Positions 11,826 through 21,392 of a DNA stretch of 64,000 bases are shown piece after piece (positions within the stretch are counted from its first letter, which is position 1; each line of letters starts with the position of its first letter). The stretch comes from Ipomoea triloba (taxonomy: Eukaryota; Streptophyta; Magnoliopsida; Solanales; Convolvulaceae), in NCBI RefSeq assembly GCF_003576645.1, contig NC_044923.1:13866384-13930383 (forward strand), given 5' to 3'. Under the pieces are notes generated by a model. That model saw nothing but the letters and a program-made list of their open reading frames with translations, was not told the origin of the DNA and did no database searches. The position numbers were made by a program, and so were the translations under genes.

Positions 11826-13112
11826 TGATAAGCACCAAGAATAGTACATATTAAGGGTAAAAAATAGGATAGAATGCATAGTTTTGTCACCCGTTTATGA
11901 CAATCTCATGCATTTTAATCTCGGATGTGATCAAAAACTTCTAACACAAATTTTAGGAAAAGTTTTGAAGTGTTTCCACATATCAAAAAGGGATTCAAGG
12001 CCAAAACAGAGCAAGAAGCGAAAAAGCCGCGAAGCAGGAACATCCCACGCACCCCAACACGCGTGTGGATGGGCGTGGATCATTTCCAGTAGCTATCCAC
12101 GCCCTCCACCACGCGTGGTGATGGCGTGGTCGGGCTACAGGGTCCATTTCGGGAATTTTAGCTTCGGGTTGCCTATTTAAACCCCTTTTTCGGATAGATG
12201 AAAAAAACCCTAGCAGCCATAGAATAGTTTTAGATCTGAAATTCCTTAGGATTTTCTCCCCTCTTGGGGGAAAACTTCCTTTCTCTTAGAGTAGATTCAA
12301 GATCAAGATAGAAGGGTTGAAGTTTCAAGAACAAAATGTAAAGGAACCATTCACCATGGATGATACTCTTCTCTTCAATGTTTATTTTGCTTTAATGTTT
12401 GTTTTCTTTGAAACTTCCATTTCTTCTTCTTGCTTCTTTATTTTAATGATAGCTTAGATTAGAAAGGGGATTGGTGGCCTCGAAGCTAACTATGTGGTTG
12501 ATTTTATATAACATTGCTTGAAAAATGTGAGCTTTGTGATTTTTGGATGAGAATACTTGTGTGGTTGATGTATGTTCATTATGCTTTGTGTCTAAGTGTG
12601 GCCACATTAGGTAGCAAACCCAGTGAAAGTGAGTGTGCGCGCGATAGCGGCCACTCACGAGTCCAACTCACCCACATCTCCGCCCTTAGTCCGAAAGGAA
12701 GAGGTACGGGAGGAGTGGTAGACAAGATGTTTGAGAAAATGCCCAACCGAATGAGGATGTGGGAGTCCAAGTGTGACGCCACTTGGTGAAGTGCCATGAA
12801 CTCCCTAGTCGAATCCAAGTCATTTGCTTACAAAACCACTAGATAGTAGACCACATAGGCTAGTCAGGAGTCCCACTCTCCGCCTTACCTTTTCCTTAAA
12901 CACAACCAATTTCAACCTTCAAACCTTCGTACAAATGACCTCTACTCTTAGCTATTCCCGTAACTCTTTCATTTCAACCTCTTGAATGCCAACACTAATT
13001 CGTTCCAATTTGTCTTCCTTAAGAGACACGACACTCGGGGAGTCTTGACTCTTCGTTTTACCACATCCATATCACTTATCACACTTCACCCTAAACAAAC
13101 AATCAATTGTCA
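11826..13112 (+). repeat. Element B 5' LTR (1287 bp)
   Basis: Direct copy of 19130-20416, differing by scattered substitutions and small indels. Starts TGATAAG, ends TTGTCA. It is followed after three bases by the primer-binding site. The LTR holds a palindrome module and a TATTTAA box. Confidence 0.92.
12044..12180 (+). promoter_or_regulatory. LTR B palindrome module and TATA-like box
   Basis: Two GC-rich units lie about 50 nt apart: ACACGCGTGT at 12057-12066 and the perfect 14-bp palindrome CACCACGCGTGGTG at 12107-12120. Each is followed by a short GGCGTGG echo. A TATTTAA box lies about 55 nt further on, at 12174-12180. This order (palindromes, spacer, TATA) recurs in the other LTR families of the window. 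Inferred to be a promoter-proximal element; the role is not known. Confidence 0.55.
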
Positions 13113-13115
13113 AAA

Positions 13116-13133
13116 TGCCGCCGTTGCCGATTA
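13116..13133 (+). other. Primer-binding site, degenerate (tRNA-Asp type)
   Basis: TGCCGCCGTTGCCGATTA, three bases after the 5' LTR. It matches the Athila/Tat consensus of the TGGCGCCGTTGCCGGGGA type in most positions; element C has a cleaner version. Several mismatches suggest this copy is old. Confidence 0.7.
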
Positions 13134-13368
13134 TGGCAAACGGTTCTTGAATTGTGTTGACATTTTTGAAGTAGATTTTTAAGAGTTCTTGAATTGCTTT
13201 CATTTTATTTGCTTTGTTTTCTTATTTTTGGTTACTTGATTGAAGAAGTGAGCCTATTTTTCTTGAAAATCTTGCTAACACTTGCAAGTACTTCTAGTTG
13301 CGAAATATTTGTTGTTTGTTAAGCTTTGAGCAGGAACTTTTCTATCATCAAGCAATTGAAGCTTACAA

Positions 13369-14960
13369 ATGAGTGCTTATACGTATCCCCATGGTTACCA
13401 ATACCAAGGAAGACCATATACAATAAATATTCCACCCCAAACCTATGAACAACACCCATATTACTATCTAAATCCTTATGAATATCCACCACCACAATAT
13501 ACCCACTCACCTTACCCAAATACTCTACCTTATTCCAACTACGAACCATATCCATATGCTACCTCCTCTATGCTTAATCATGAAAGACTTGAGAAACCAA
13601 CATTACGAGACGGAGAGGAATCATTGAGCTCTATAGCAGAGAGTATTAACAACCGACTTATTAAAGTCATGAAGGAGATTGATCCAAGTTGTGAACTGGC
13701 ATTGAAAATCACAATCCCTTCAACCATTAAGCCTCCATTTCGTTATATCCCTCCATCAAACTATAATCCTAAGAGAAATTGGTATTCTCATTCTTACACC
13801 AATACTAGTTATTCACCCCCACCACGACAAAATGACAAATACTTTTACGAAACACCACCTTTTGTTCAAAATTTCACCCAACCTATATGAGAGACCATCT
13901 TGTGAGTACCTTCCGCCGGTCAATGACGAAATCCAGATCTTGAAAGACAAATTAGAAATGTTCATCCAAATGGCCAAGGAGGATACTATCAACCTAAGAA
14001 GTGAAATTAGGAGCGAATTGAAGAAGAACCTTGTCACTCTTCGCAAGGAAGGACTTCTACTAGACGAAATTGAGACTAAAATGCTATCGATGTCGGAAGA
14101 GTTCATGAAGAAAATGTTACCACGGGCTAACAACCCATTCATAGATGACTCATTGACAATGGAAACCGAACTGCGACGTGATGGCAATTTGGAAAGAAGT
14201 ATTAATGATGAAAAGGTGAGTGTAGAAGAATCCACAGGACTTGATGCCCCAGTACTTCAAGAAGTTTCGACTCTTGAGTTGAACACGCAACGATGGGAGA
14301 GAGATTGAGAGTGAAGACGAGGATCACGTTGAAATTGTGTGGGAAGAAGAAAAACCCACACAAGGTAAGACTTTCACTCAAACTCTTATTGAAAATTCTT
14401 ATGATGTTTGTGAGGATGACTCCTTTACGATTTATAATGGTAATCTTGATGAGTGTGATAGAGCCTCTTTTTGCTCATGGGAGTGTGATTCCTTGCAACT
14501 TTGTGATGATTTGGGGAGTGAGGATGATATCAAATCTTTTTATTCTTGTGAAAGTGAGCTTTCTGAGTATGATGATTCTACATGGGAGAATGAGGAGTTG
14601 CGAGAGATCATAGAAGAAAAGAAGGAACAAGGAGAAAGAATTGTCACCATTGACAATCCAATAGAAAATGAGTCGGGGGAAAACACTTTAGATGAGATAG
14701 ACGGTGGAGAGAGTGTTCATTGGGAAAACTTTAAGGACAAATTCTTAGGGGATGGAACCTATGAAAAGAAGGGAGAAGATGGGTACGCCATCCTTGTTGG
14801 ACAATTTAGGATAGTACCCCATGTTTATTTATCAATCGAACATGTCTTCCTCTCCTTAGCTTTTGAATTCAAGGATGTTCCCCACCTTCGGGCATACCTT
14901 GAAGCTAGAGTTCATGGGACGTTTGGTCAGGTCCCTAAATCGGTGTGCCTTGAAGGATAG
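13369..14960 (+). pseudogene. Element B ORF1: gag-position protein (Pro/Tyr-rich, coiled coil, acidic), frameshifted
   Basis: ORF1 starts at ATG 13369 (MSAYTYPHGYQYQGRPYT) and covers about 530 codons in three frames, broken by a small deletion near 13885 and a shift near 14300. Order: a Pro/Tyr-rich N-terminus (about 90 residues); a coiled-coil-like region (DEIQILKDKLEMFIQMAKED) with an LRKEG segment; a very acidic Asp/Glu/Ser region (SFCSWECDSLQ); and a C-terminal block (FKDKFLGDGTYEKKG) ending at TAG 14958-14960. Element C encodes a clear homologue with the same order (52223-53729, minus). It sits where gag should be but I see no zinc knuckle and do not recognise the domain. It may be a structural protein that joins particles built by a helper element; that is inference. 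Confidence 0.65.
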
Positions 14961-14968
14961 GACACACT

Positions 14969-15024
14969 ACGTCTAGCCGGAGACGTTAAACCATGGCACA
15001 CTTGGGAGGCAGTCCCAACGTTAT
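14969..15024 (+). ncRNA. Post-ORF stem-loop with TTAAAC / GGGAGGC block (copy 1 in B)
   Basis: Nine nt after the ORF1 stop. Stem CGTCT (14970-14974), loop AGCCGG, stem AGACG (14981-14985), then TTAAACCATGG, then CTTGGGAGGCAGTCCC. The same arrangement occurs after ORF2 of B, after ORF1 of C and after the integrase of D, with loop and stem sequences that differ but still pair. It may act as RNA (translation, export or packaging); no function is shown. Typed ncRNA only as a structured element, not as a separate transcript. Confidence 0.5.
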
Positions 15025-15212
15025 CTTATATTTAATTAAGTCTTTTACTTGTAGTTGATAGTATATTCTTCTTTTTCATTGGTTTAATAATGTTTATATA
15101 ACCTCGGTTGAGCTAACAAGTCAGATCATTTATTCGAGAGGCGTGGATTGCCCACAATCAATCGACAAGCATCGTCGTTAGCAAAAGAAGGGAGAAGAAT
15201 CAAGGTAAAATT

Positions 15213-15408
15213 TGCGCATAACGCATCCACGCCCATACCAAGCGTGTGGAAAGGCGTGGGGGCTGTCCAGTAGCCGTCCACGCCTGTCACCACGCGTGTG
15301 GGTTGGCGTGGAACCAAACCAGTAACCGTCCACGCGCACCACCACGCGTGGTGACGGCATGGACATGCACCAGGTGCTTCGCGGAAATTTCGTGCGAAGT
15401 GGTTTAAA
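15213..15408 (+). promoter_or_regulatory. Internal palindrome module with TTTAAA, upstream of ORF2
   Basis: Three tandem GC-rich units built on CACGCGTG-like cores (near 15238, 15290 and 15342) with GGCGTGG echoes. A GGTTTAAAACC segment follows near 15401-15411. This repeats, inside the element, the palindromes-spacer-TATA order of the LTR. It lies about 750 nt upstream of ORF2 and could be an internal promoter or a relic of an LTR. Element C has a related two-unit block at 51878-51965. Confidence 0.4.
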
Positions 15409-15424
15409 ACCCTCCCCCACCTTA

Positions 15425-16155
15425 TTTCTTCACAACCACGAGCTACAACCACCTCCAAGGTAAAAACACTCCACTCCAAAGCATTTCCTTGCAAGTTTTT
15501 CAACTTCTCTTCATCTTCCAAAGCCATTTCCAAGGTAAAAACACATCTTCTCTTACTATTATTTGTTTGAACGCTAGAGCTTATTATCCATAAAGCATGC
15601 CTCCATGGGTTTTATTGTTTGAAGTTTTTTTCTTGAGATATTTTGCTATGAAATGACTTCTTAGACTTGTAATAGGCTTACATTGCTATTATATGATGAA
15701 AATTCCATGTTTTGCAACCTCTTGGTAACTAGATCTCAAACCCTTTGTGATTTGGGCATTTTCTTGTTGAGTTGAGATTCATGATGAAATAGAGAGCATG
15801 GGTAGTAAAGTTTGAACCTTTCTTGCTCCTTAGACACTACATTGCTATGCCCAACATTTTATTTGGTAAAATTTGAGCTTTCATGTTTACTCCATTTTCC
15901 ACCTCAAACTAGTCTTAAGGAAGAAGATGAAGTTGACTGTTATGTTGACTTTTTGAGTAGGAATTGCCTCTAGAATGTAAAGAGTTGCTATATGCACATT
16001 GTATTGAGAAAATAGGATTGTTGGGAAATTGTTGAAATGATTATGCATACAATGAGGAAATTTGACTTGATAATATGTGCTATATTGATGAAAATTGTAT
16101 TAAGATTGGGAAATATTTTCCTCTTGTGGTATTTTGCTGCTTATCTTATAGGAAA
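15425..16155 (+). other. Non-coding spacer between internal module and ORF2
   Basis: No supported gene. T-rich leader-like sequence with many stops. It ends in a pyrimidine-rich stretch and TTATAG directly before the ORF2 start region, so it could contain an intron or spliced leader for ORF2. Confidence 0.3.
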
Positions 16156-17434
16156 ATGTCGTCTCAACTCTCATTTGCACAAAGAGTAGCCCAACGAATT
16201 CAAAAAGGCAAAGCTCCAATGGGGAAACTAGTAGGGATCACGAAGGGATGGGGTATGTAGAAGTACCCACCGGGAACCAAATAATCTTAATGACATCGAC
16301 AATGAGGGACCGATATATGCAACTTCTCTAACTCCCGATCATGCAATGGAAATATGTGGATTTGACTGTTCTCGAAGCATATGAGTGCAAGGATGGGCTA
16401 GAAAGGCTTATTCATGAACCCTACTAGAACAACCTACTGAGTTGGAGACAAGACACCTTCGCTCCATTAATCCATGAGTTTGTTGCAAGCCTGAAAGTCA
16501 CAGGAGTAACAGGAGATCTTTACAGCCCGACCATCAAATTCCGGCTCTTCAATGAGGATCATAACATTTTGGCCAATACCTTGGGAGTCCTCTTAGGTTT
16601 TTATGAAGAAGGGGACCAAACAAAGCACTGGTACCGAAGGCTAAATATGACTTTGGTGACAGGGACATCCCAAGGAAGTATTGGGCAATGATTGCCAGGC
16701 CAGGGATTGATTGGGTGGGGTCCAGAGTCAGGGTTTCTTAGATTGTGAGAGAAGATTTAAGAGTGCTATGGAAGATAATCGCACACTCCTGGGGAGGAAG
16801 ACCAGAGACGTATGATCGAGTCTCTAAGGCAGACCTATTTATGATGTGGAGCATGGACACTGGCAGTTCAGTGAACATGAGCATGATCTGCAGAAATTGG
16901 CTTCTTGCCCAACAGCAAGAGTCGGCAAAAACCATCTTTGTAGGACCATTGGTGACAAGGCTTTGTATTGCTTTGGGTCATCAAATGAAGATTAACTGGT
17001 TTGAGCACAAAGTGCAAGGGGCACAGATCGTTCCTTTATCCCCAAGTGATGTCGCGAGCCTAAATCTGAGGCACTTGGCGCGGACGAGGGAGGATGAAGA
17101 AATGGTAGGAGATCATTCAGACACGCCATTAACATCCCCACAAAGGCTTTCATCTTCGCCGATGTTATTCCTTTCTCCATCTGCTCCAGAGATGTATTCG
17201 CCTCTAGATTCATCGATGTACTCCTCACCGCCTCGCGAGGAAGCACCACCTGCACCGTCACCATGTGCTCAAGAACAAACCTCTCAGTCCATGAGCTCTG
17301 AAATCCCCAGCCGATTCACCACCGTAACAGATTGGAAATCTCTCCAGACTTTCCAATATCAGCTGCATATGGAGCAGATGCGGAGACTTGATGAAATTGC
17401 AAAGGAAGTCGCCACCACCAGCAAGAAGTCGTGA
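16156..17434 (+). pseudogene. Element B ORF2: Athila-type env-position / putative plant transposon protein, broken
   Basis: Possible start ATG 16156-16158 (MSSQLSFAQRVAQRIQKGKAP), preceded by a splice-acceptor-like TTATAG. The reading continues through several stops and shifts (16260, about 16430, about 16670, 16740) and ends in an open stretch of about 229 codons, 16745-17434. Recognisable are an FRLFNEDHNILANTLGVLLGF segment, typical of proteins annotated as putative plant transposon protein near Athila elements, and a Pro/Ser-rich middle. The C-terminus is helical and charged (FQYQLHMEQMRRLDEIAKE). I see no membrane segment. The ORF is missing from element C. Function unknown. Confidence 0.55.
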
Positions 17435-17556
17435 GAATTTTTGGCGCAAGGAATGATTTTGCGAATGATGTTTGGAAACTATGATTGTGGACAATCAATT
17501 TATTTTTATTTTTGTTTATATCTAATTTTAAATTTTGCTTTATGAATTGCGCGTTT

Positions 17557-17602
17557 CGTCTAGCCAAAGACGTTAAACGTGGCGCTCTTGGGAGGCACCC
17601 CA
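17557..17602 (+). ncRNA. Post-ORF stem-loop with TTAAAC / GGGAGGC block (copy 2 in B)
   Basis: CGTCT (17557-17561), loop AGCCAA, AGACG (17568-17572), then TTAAACGTGGCGC and CTTGGGAGGCACCCC. It is the second copy in the element, 123 nt after the ORF2 stop. The stem is identical to copy 1 while the loop differs at two positions. Confidence 0.5.
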
Positions 17603-18480
17603 AGCATAAGAAGAAGAAGAGACCAACTAACCTACAACCAGAAGAAACAAAAAGGTAAAATCTAAATTCTTCATTCATTTCGTTACCTTTAATCTGACCA
17701 ATTTTTGAAGGGCAGCAAAGAATGTACATGCTTTTGATAGGGATACACTTTGTGAGTATTTCTTTTTATCCCTCTTTCAAAATAGATGCCCTGTTTGATT
17801 TTTGATAGTTATACATTGCTTTGATTCACATATGATGAGTTGCATGACCTTGTTCATATCGGGTGTGATTCCATTGATAAAATTATTCTAGCCCGGAAAA
17901 CACTCTTAAGTGTGGAAAGGGGCTTGTATGAGACACCCTTTGGACCCTACTCCTTTTCCACCGATCCTCATGGAAACATCGAGGACGATGTCACATTTTA
18001 AGTGTGGAAAGGATGGGTATTACATATTACTCAAATTAGTTGATTGATTGATTGAGTGTTCAGGGCATAGGAATTAGAGAACGTGTTATTGTCAATACTA
18101 TCCAGGAAGGCTCCTAATCTTGTGCCGAATTAGTATTTGAAATATGCCTTGGAAGTACAAATTACACAAAAATTGAAAATTTTTTTTGAATCAATATTGT
18201 TAACTTTGTATGATTGCATGCTTTTCACCTTTGATTTTGTTGGGACCTGAGTCAAGGATCTCTCGAAGTGGGAGTGTATACCTCCTAAGTTTTAGAAAGA
18301 TAAAATTAGCGAAGCTCGGAAATGGAATTTAATCTGGTAGGGCTTGGGGCAAAAGGTAAGCCTGAAGTGAGCTTAGAGTGAAAAACCCCGTAATCCTTAG
18401 AAAAAGGCATGAGGGGTAGATTTGGTGAATTGAGAATAAAGGCTTTATATTGGCCACTCCTAGAGATAAAACACGAGGTG
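17603..18480 (+). other. Element B 3' non-coding region
   Basis: No gene seen. It contains two TTTTAAGTGTGGAAAGG-like purine-rich blocks (about 17908-17922 and 17997-18012) that resemble the polypurine region near 19115, and runs into the tandem stem-loops. Confidence 0.4.
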
Positions 18481-18501
18481 AGCCATCTTGTCAGGATACG
18501 C

Positions 18502-18676
18502 GGTAACCATTGCACCATCTTCAAAAAAGCATGGAGATCCATGTGAAGTCGGTTATCCCGAAGAAATCCTGAAAGATGAGAAAAATAGAGAGGAGGTGAG
18601 CTGCCCTGCTTGGATTCGGGCACCCATTGCACTGTCTTCGAAAAAGCATGGAGATCCATATGAAGTCGGGTGACCC
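18502..18676 (+). ncRNA. Tandem pair of large stem-loops in element B 3' region
   Basis: Two units 116 nt apart (18502-18559 and 18618-18676) fold the same way. Outer stem: GGTAACC with GGTTATCC in unit 1, GGGCACCC with GGGTGACCC in unit 2. Middle stem: CTTC with GAAG. Inner stem: CATGG, loop AGAT, CCATG (CCATA in unit 2). The outer stems differ in sequence yet keep pairing, which points to selection on structure. Element C has the same pair with the same spacing at 50698-50873, one with a perfect 9-bp outer stem. A packaging or dimerisation signal is a guess. Confidence 0.5.
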
Positions 18677-19091
18677 GAAAGAATAGCCGAGGGGGTGAGA
18701 AGAAAGAGCGATCGCCCAAGCCATGGCGATGAGCGGTCCATGTCCCTACCCTCACTTATATTTGTGTAAAGGGGCTTTGGCGTATGGTCGGAAATTTGAC
18801 TAGGGTGTGCACATCATTCACACTAGTGGGATCGGCTTTAGGCCCCTACGAAATAAAAGGTGAACCCCAATTGAATGCATGCTTGAAAGGTGTGAATATA
18901 ATTTTCCTTATTAGACTTTAACTTCCGCGGCATATTCTCTATGTTTAGATGGCATGAGCTTAGTAGTCTTGGTGGATAGTGTAGGGGATTTCACTCACTC
19001 TATTCTGAACGCCCGCACACCACTTGATTGATCAACTGATGAGAGAGCATACTATTCCTGGTGCTTAAGTGATTAGAGTTTAGAAAGTATG

Positions 19092-19129
19092 CTTGCTTGA
19101 GGACAAGCAAGGTTTAAGTGTGGAAACTT
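19092..19129 (+). other. Element B pre-PPT hairpin and polypurine region
   Basis: Perfect 8-bp hairpin CTTGCTTG, loop AGGA, CAAGCAAG (19092-19111), then TTTAAGTGTGGAAACTT directly before the 3' LTR. Elements C and D have the same layout on the minus strand. The purine-rich AGTGTGGAAA is the likely plus-strand primer. Confidence 0.6.
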
Positions 19130-20416
19130 TGATAAGCACCAAGAATAGTACATATTAAGGGTCAAAAATAGGATAGAATGCGTAGCTTTGTCACCCGTTT
19201 ATGACAATCTCATGCATTTTAAGCTCAGATCTGATTAAAAACTTCTAACACAGATTTTAGGAAAAGTTTTGAAGTGTTTCCACAGATCAAAAAGGGATTC
19301 AAGGCCAAAACAGAGCAAGAAGCGAAAAATCCGCAAAGCAGGAACATCCCACGCACCCCAACACGCGTGTGGATGGGCGTGGATCATTTCCAGTAGCTAT
19401 CCACGCCCTCCACCACGCTGGTGATGGCGTGGTCAGGCCACAGGGGCCATTTCGGGAATTTTAGCTTCGGGTTGCCTATTTAAACCCCTTTTTCGGATAG
19501 ATGAAAAAAACCCTAGCAGCCATAGAATAGTTTTAGATATGATATTCCTTAGGGTTTTCTCCCCTCTTGGGGGAAAACTTCCTTTCTCTTAGAGTAGATT
19601 CAAGATCAAGATAGAATGGTTGAAGTTTCAAGAACAAAATGTAAAGGAACCATTCACCGTGGATGGTACTCTTCTCTTCAATGTTTATTTTGCTTTAATG
19701 TTTGTTTTCTTTGAAACTTCCATTTCTTCTTCTTGCTTCTTTATTTTAATGATAGCTTAGATTAGAAAGGGGATTGGTGGCCCCGAAGCTAACTATGTGG
19801 TTGATTTTATATAACATTGCTTGAAAAATGTGAGCTTTGTGATTTTTGGATGAGAATACTTGTGTGGTTGATGTATGTTCATTATGCTTTGTGTCTAAGT
19901 GTGGCCACATTAGGTAGCAAACCCAGTGAAAGTGAGTGTGTGAGCGATAGCGGCCACTCACGAGTCCAACTCACCCACATCTCCGACCTTAGTCCGAAAA
20001 GAAGAGTTCCGAGAAGAGTGGTAGACAAGATGTTTGAGAAAATGCCTCATCCGAATGAGGATGTGGGAGTCCAAGTGTGACACCACTTGGTGAAGTGCCA
20101 TGAACTCCCTAGTCGAATCCAAGTCATTTGCTTACAAAACCACTAGATAATAGACCACATAGGCTAGTCAGGAGTCCCAATCTCCGCCTTACCTTTTCCT
20201 TAAACACAACCAATTTCAACCTTCAAACCTTCGTATAAATGACCTCTAGTCTTAGCTATTCCCGTAACTCTTTCATTTCAACCTCCTAAATGCCAATACT
20301 AATTCGTTCCAATTTGTCATCTTTGAGAGACACGACACTCGGGGAGTCTTGACTCTTCGTTTTACCACATCCATATCACTTATCACACCTCACCCTAAAC
20401 AAACAATCAATTGTCA
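19130..20416 (+). repeat. Element B 3' LTR (1287 bp)
   Basis: Partner of 11826-13112, same length and ends. Followed by ATTAT, the second copy of the target duplication. Its second palindrome is one base shorter (CACCACGCTGGTG), so the 14-bp palindrome is intact only in the 5' LTR. Confidence 0.92.
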
Positions 20417-20471
20417 ATTATATTGAAATCCAAATGGTTAAATAACTACAATTATATATATATATATATCA

Positions 20472-20953
20472 TGGTTCAAAAAATCGCTAGGTGCTCGGGG
20501 AGCGCCTAGCGCCTAGAACATCGAAGCGGGGATTAATCGGCGCCTAGGCGCCCGTGTGTTTTTTTATTTTATTTTTTTTTTTTTTTTTATAAATTTGTTT
20601 AAGTATTTTTAATTTGTAAAGACTAATAATTATAAAGTATATAATATTTTAATAGTTAATACTAAAATATTAAATATTAACCTAAAAAATATCTAGAGTT
20701 TATACAATTTAGGGTTATTTCCCTCAAAATGATGTTATTCTGAGTGAAATAACCCATTTAAAAAAAGAACAATAGTTAATTGGCAGATTCCTAGTCGGTG
20801 CCTAGGAGGTCTAGTAAGCGCCTAGAAGGCCTAGGTGGAGATTAGGCGGCCTAGGCAATCGCCTAGACCACCATTTATGGTGATACGCTTGGCAGTCGAC
20901 CGGCGCCTAGCGCCTAGGCGGGGATTAATCGGTGTCTAGTCGAGATTTTTGCA

Positions 20954-20956
<3 letters not shown>
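20472..20956. repeat. GCCTAGGCG-rich MITE-like element
   Basis: Starts GTTCAAAAAATCGC and ends GAGATTTTTGCAAC, an imperfect terminal inverted repeat. Near each end is a GCGCCTAGCGCCTAG block with GCGGGGATTAATCGG. The middle is AT-rich with poly-T (about 20563-20590). It lies within an (AT)n tract that continues on both sides, so it probably inserted into a TA microsatellite. No coding. A truncated relative is at 6494. Confidence 0.55.

Positions 20957-21016
<60 letters not shown>
20956..21016. repeat. (TA)n microsatellite
   Basis: About 30 TA units directly after the GCCTAGGCG element; a shorter TA run lies on the element's other side at about 20452-20469. Confidence 0.9.
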
Positions 21017-21018
<2 letters not shown>

Positions 21019-21392
21019 TTATGTAACCACTAAGTTTTATTTTTGATACATAACTTTTCTGTTTCAAGAGATAGTATATAATTGAGACTACATTTATAAT
21101 ATTTTCTGTTGAACCGAATTATTTCATTGAAAGTGGGTTATAGAGATTTGCAGTGTTGTATTTTTTGATAAATTTGTATAGCAGCAATGTAATTCTGAAG
21201 ACAGAAATACCAATATAGTGGTACTGTGCCTTTTTCCGTTGTTTTCAGAGTTTTAAAATTAGAATTTTTGGTGTTCTAATTACTTATATTTTATACTTTG
21301 TGTTTGATGTAGTTATCTGAGCTCAAGACATATGTTCGAAAAAAGATAAACCACTATCAATGTTCTCACATTCTAGTTATATTTATTCTAAC

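Larger units (their letters stand above)
11826..20416 (+). mobile_element. Element B: complete non-autonomous Athila-like LTR retrotransposon, TSD ATTAT
   Basis: Two direct LTRs of identical length (1287 bp) bound a 6.0 kb interior, and ATTAT flanks both sides (11821-11825, 20417-20421). Both LTRs start TGATAAGCACC and end AATTGTCA. The interior has a degenerate tRNA-Asp-type primer site, a leader ORF, a second ORF of env-like position, structured non-coding blocks and a polypurine region. No protease, RT, RNase H or integrase is found in any frame, so it must have moved in trans, probably using an Athila-type partner. Element C (48838-55364, minus) is a shorter relative. Confidence 0.9.

Noticed and set aside
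12443..12818. Overlapping ORFs in both LTRs of element B, also in the C LTRs
   Set aside because: They repeat because the LTRs repeat. They lie downstream of the TATA-like box in untranslated LTR sequence, and those on opposite strands overlap.
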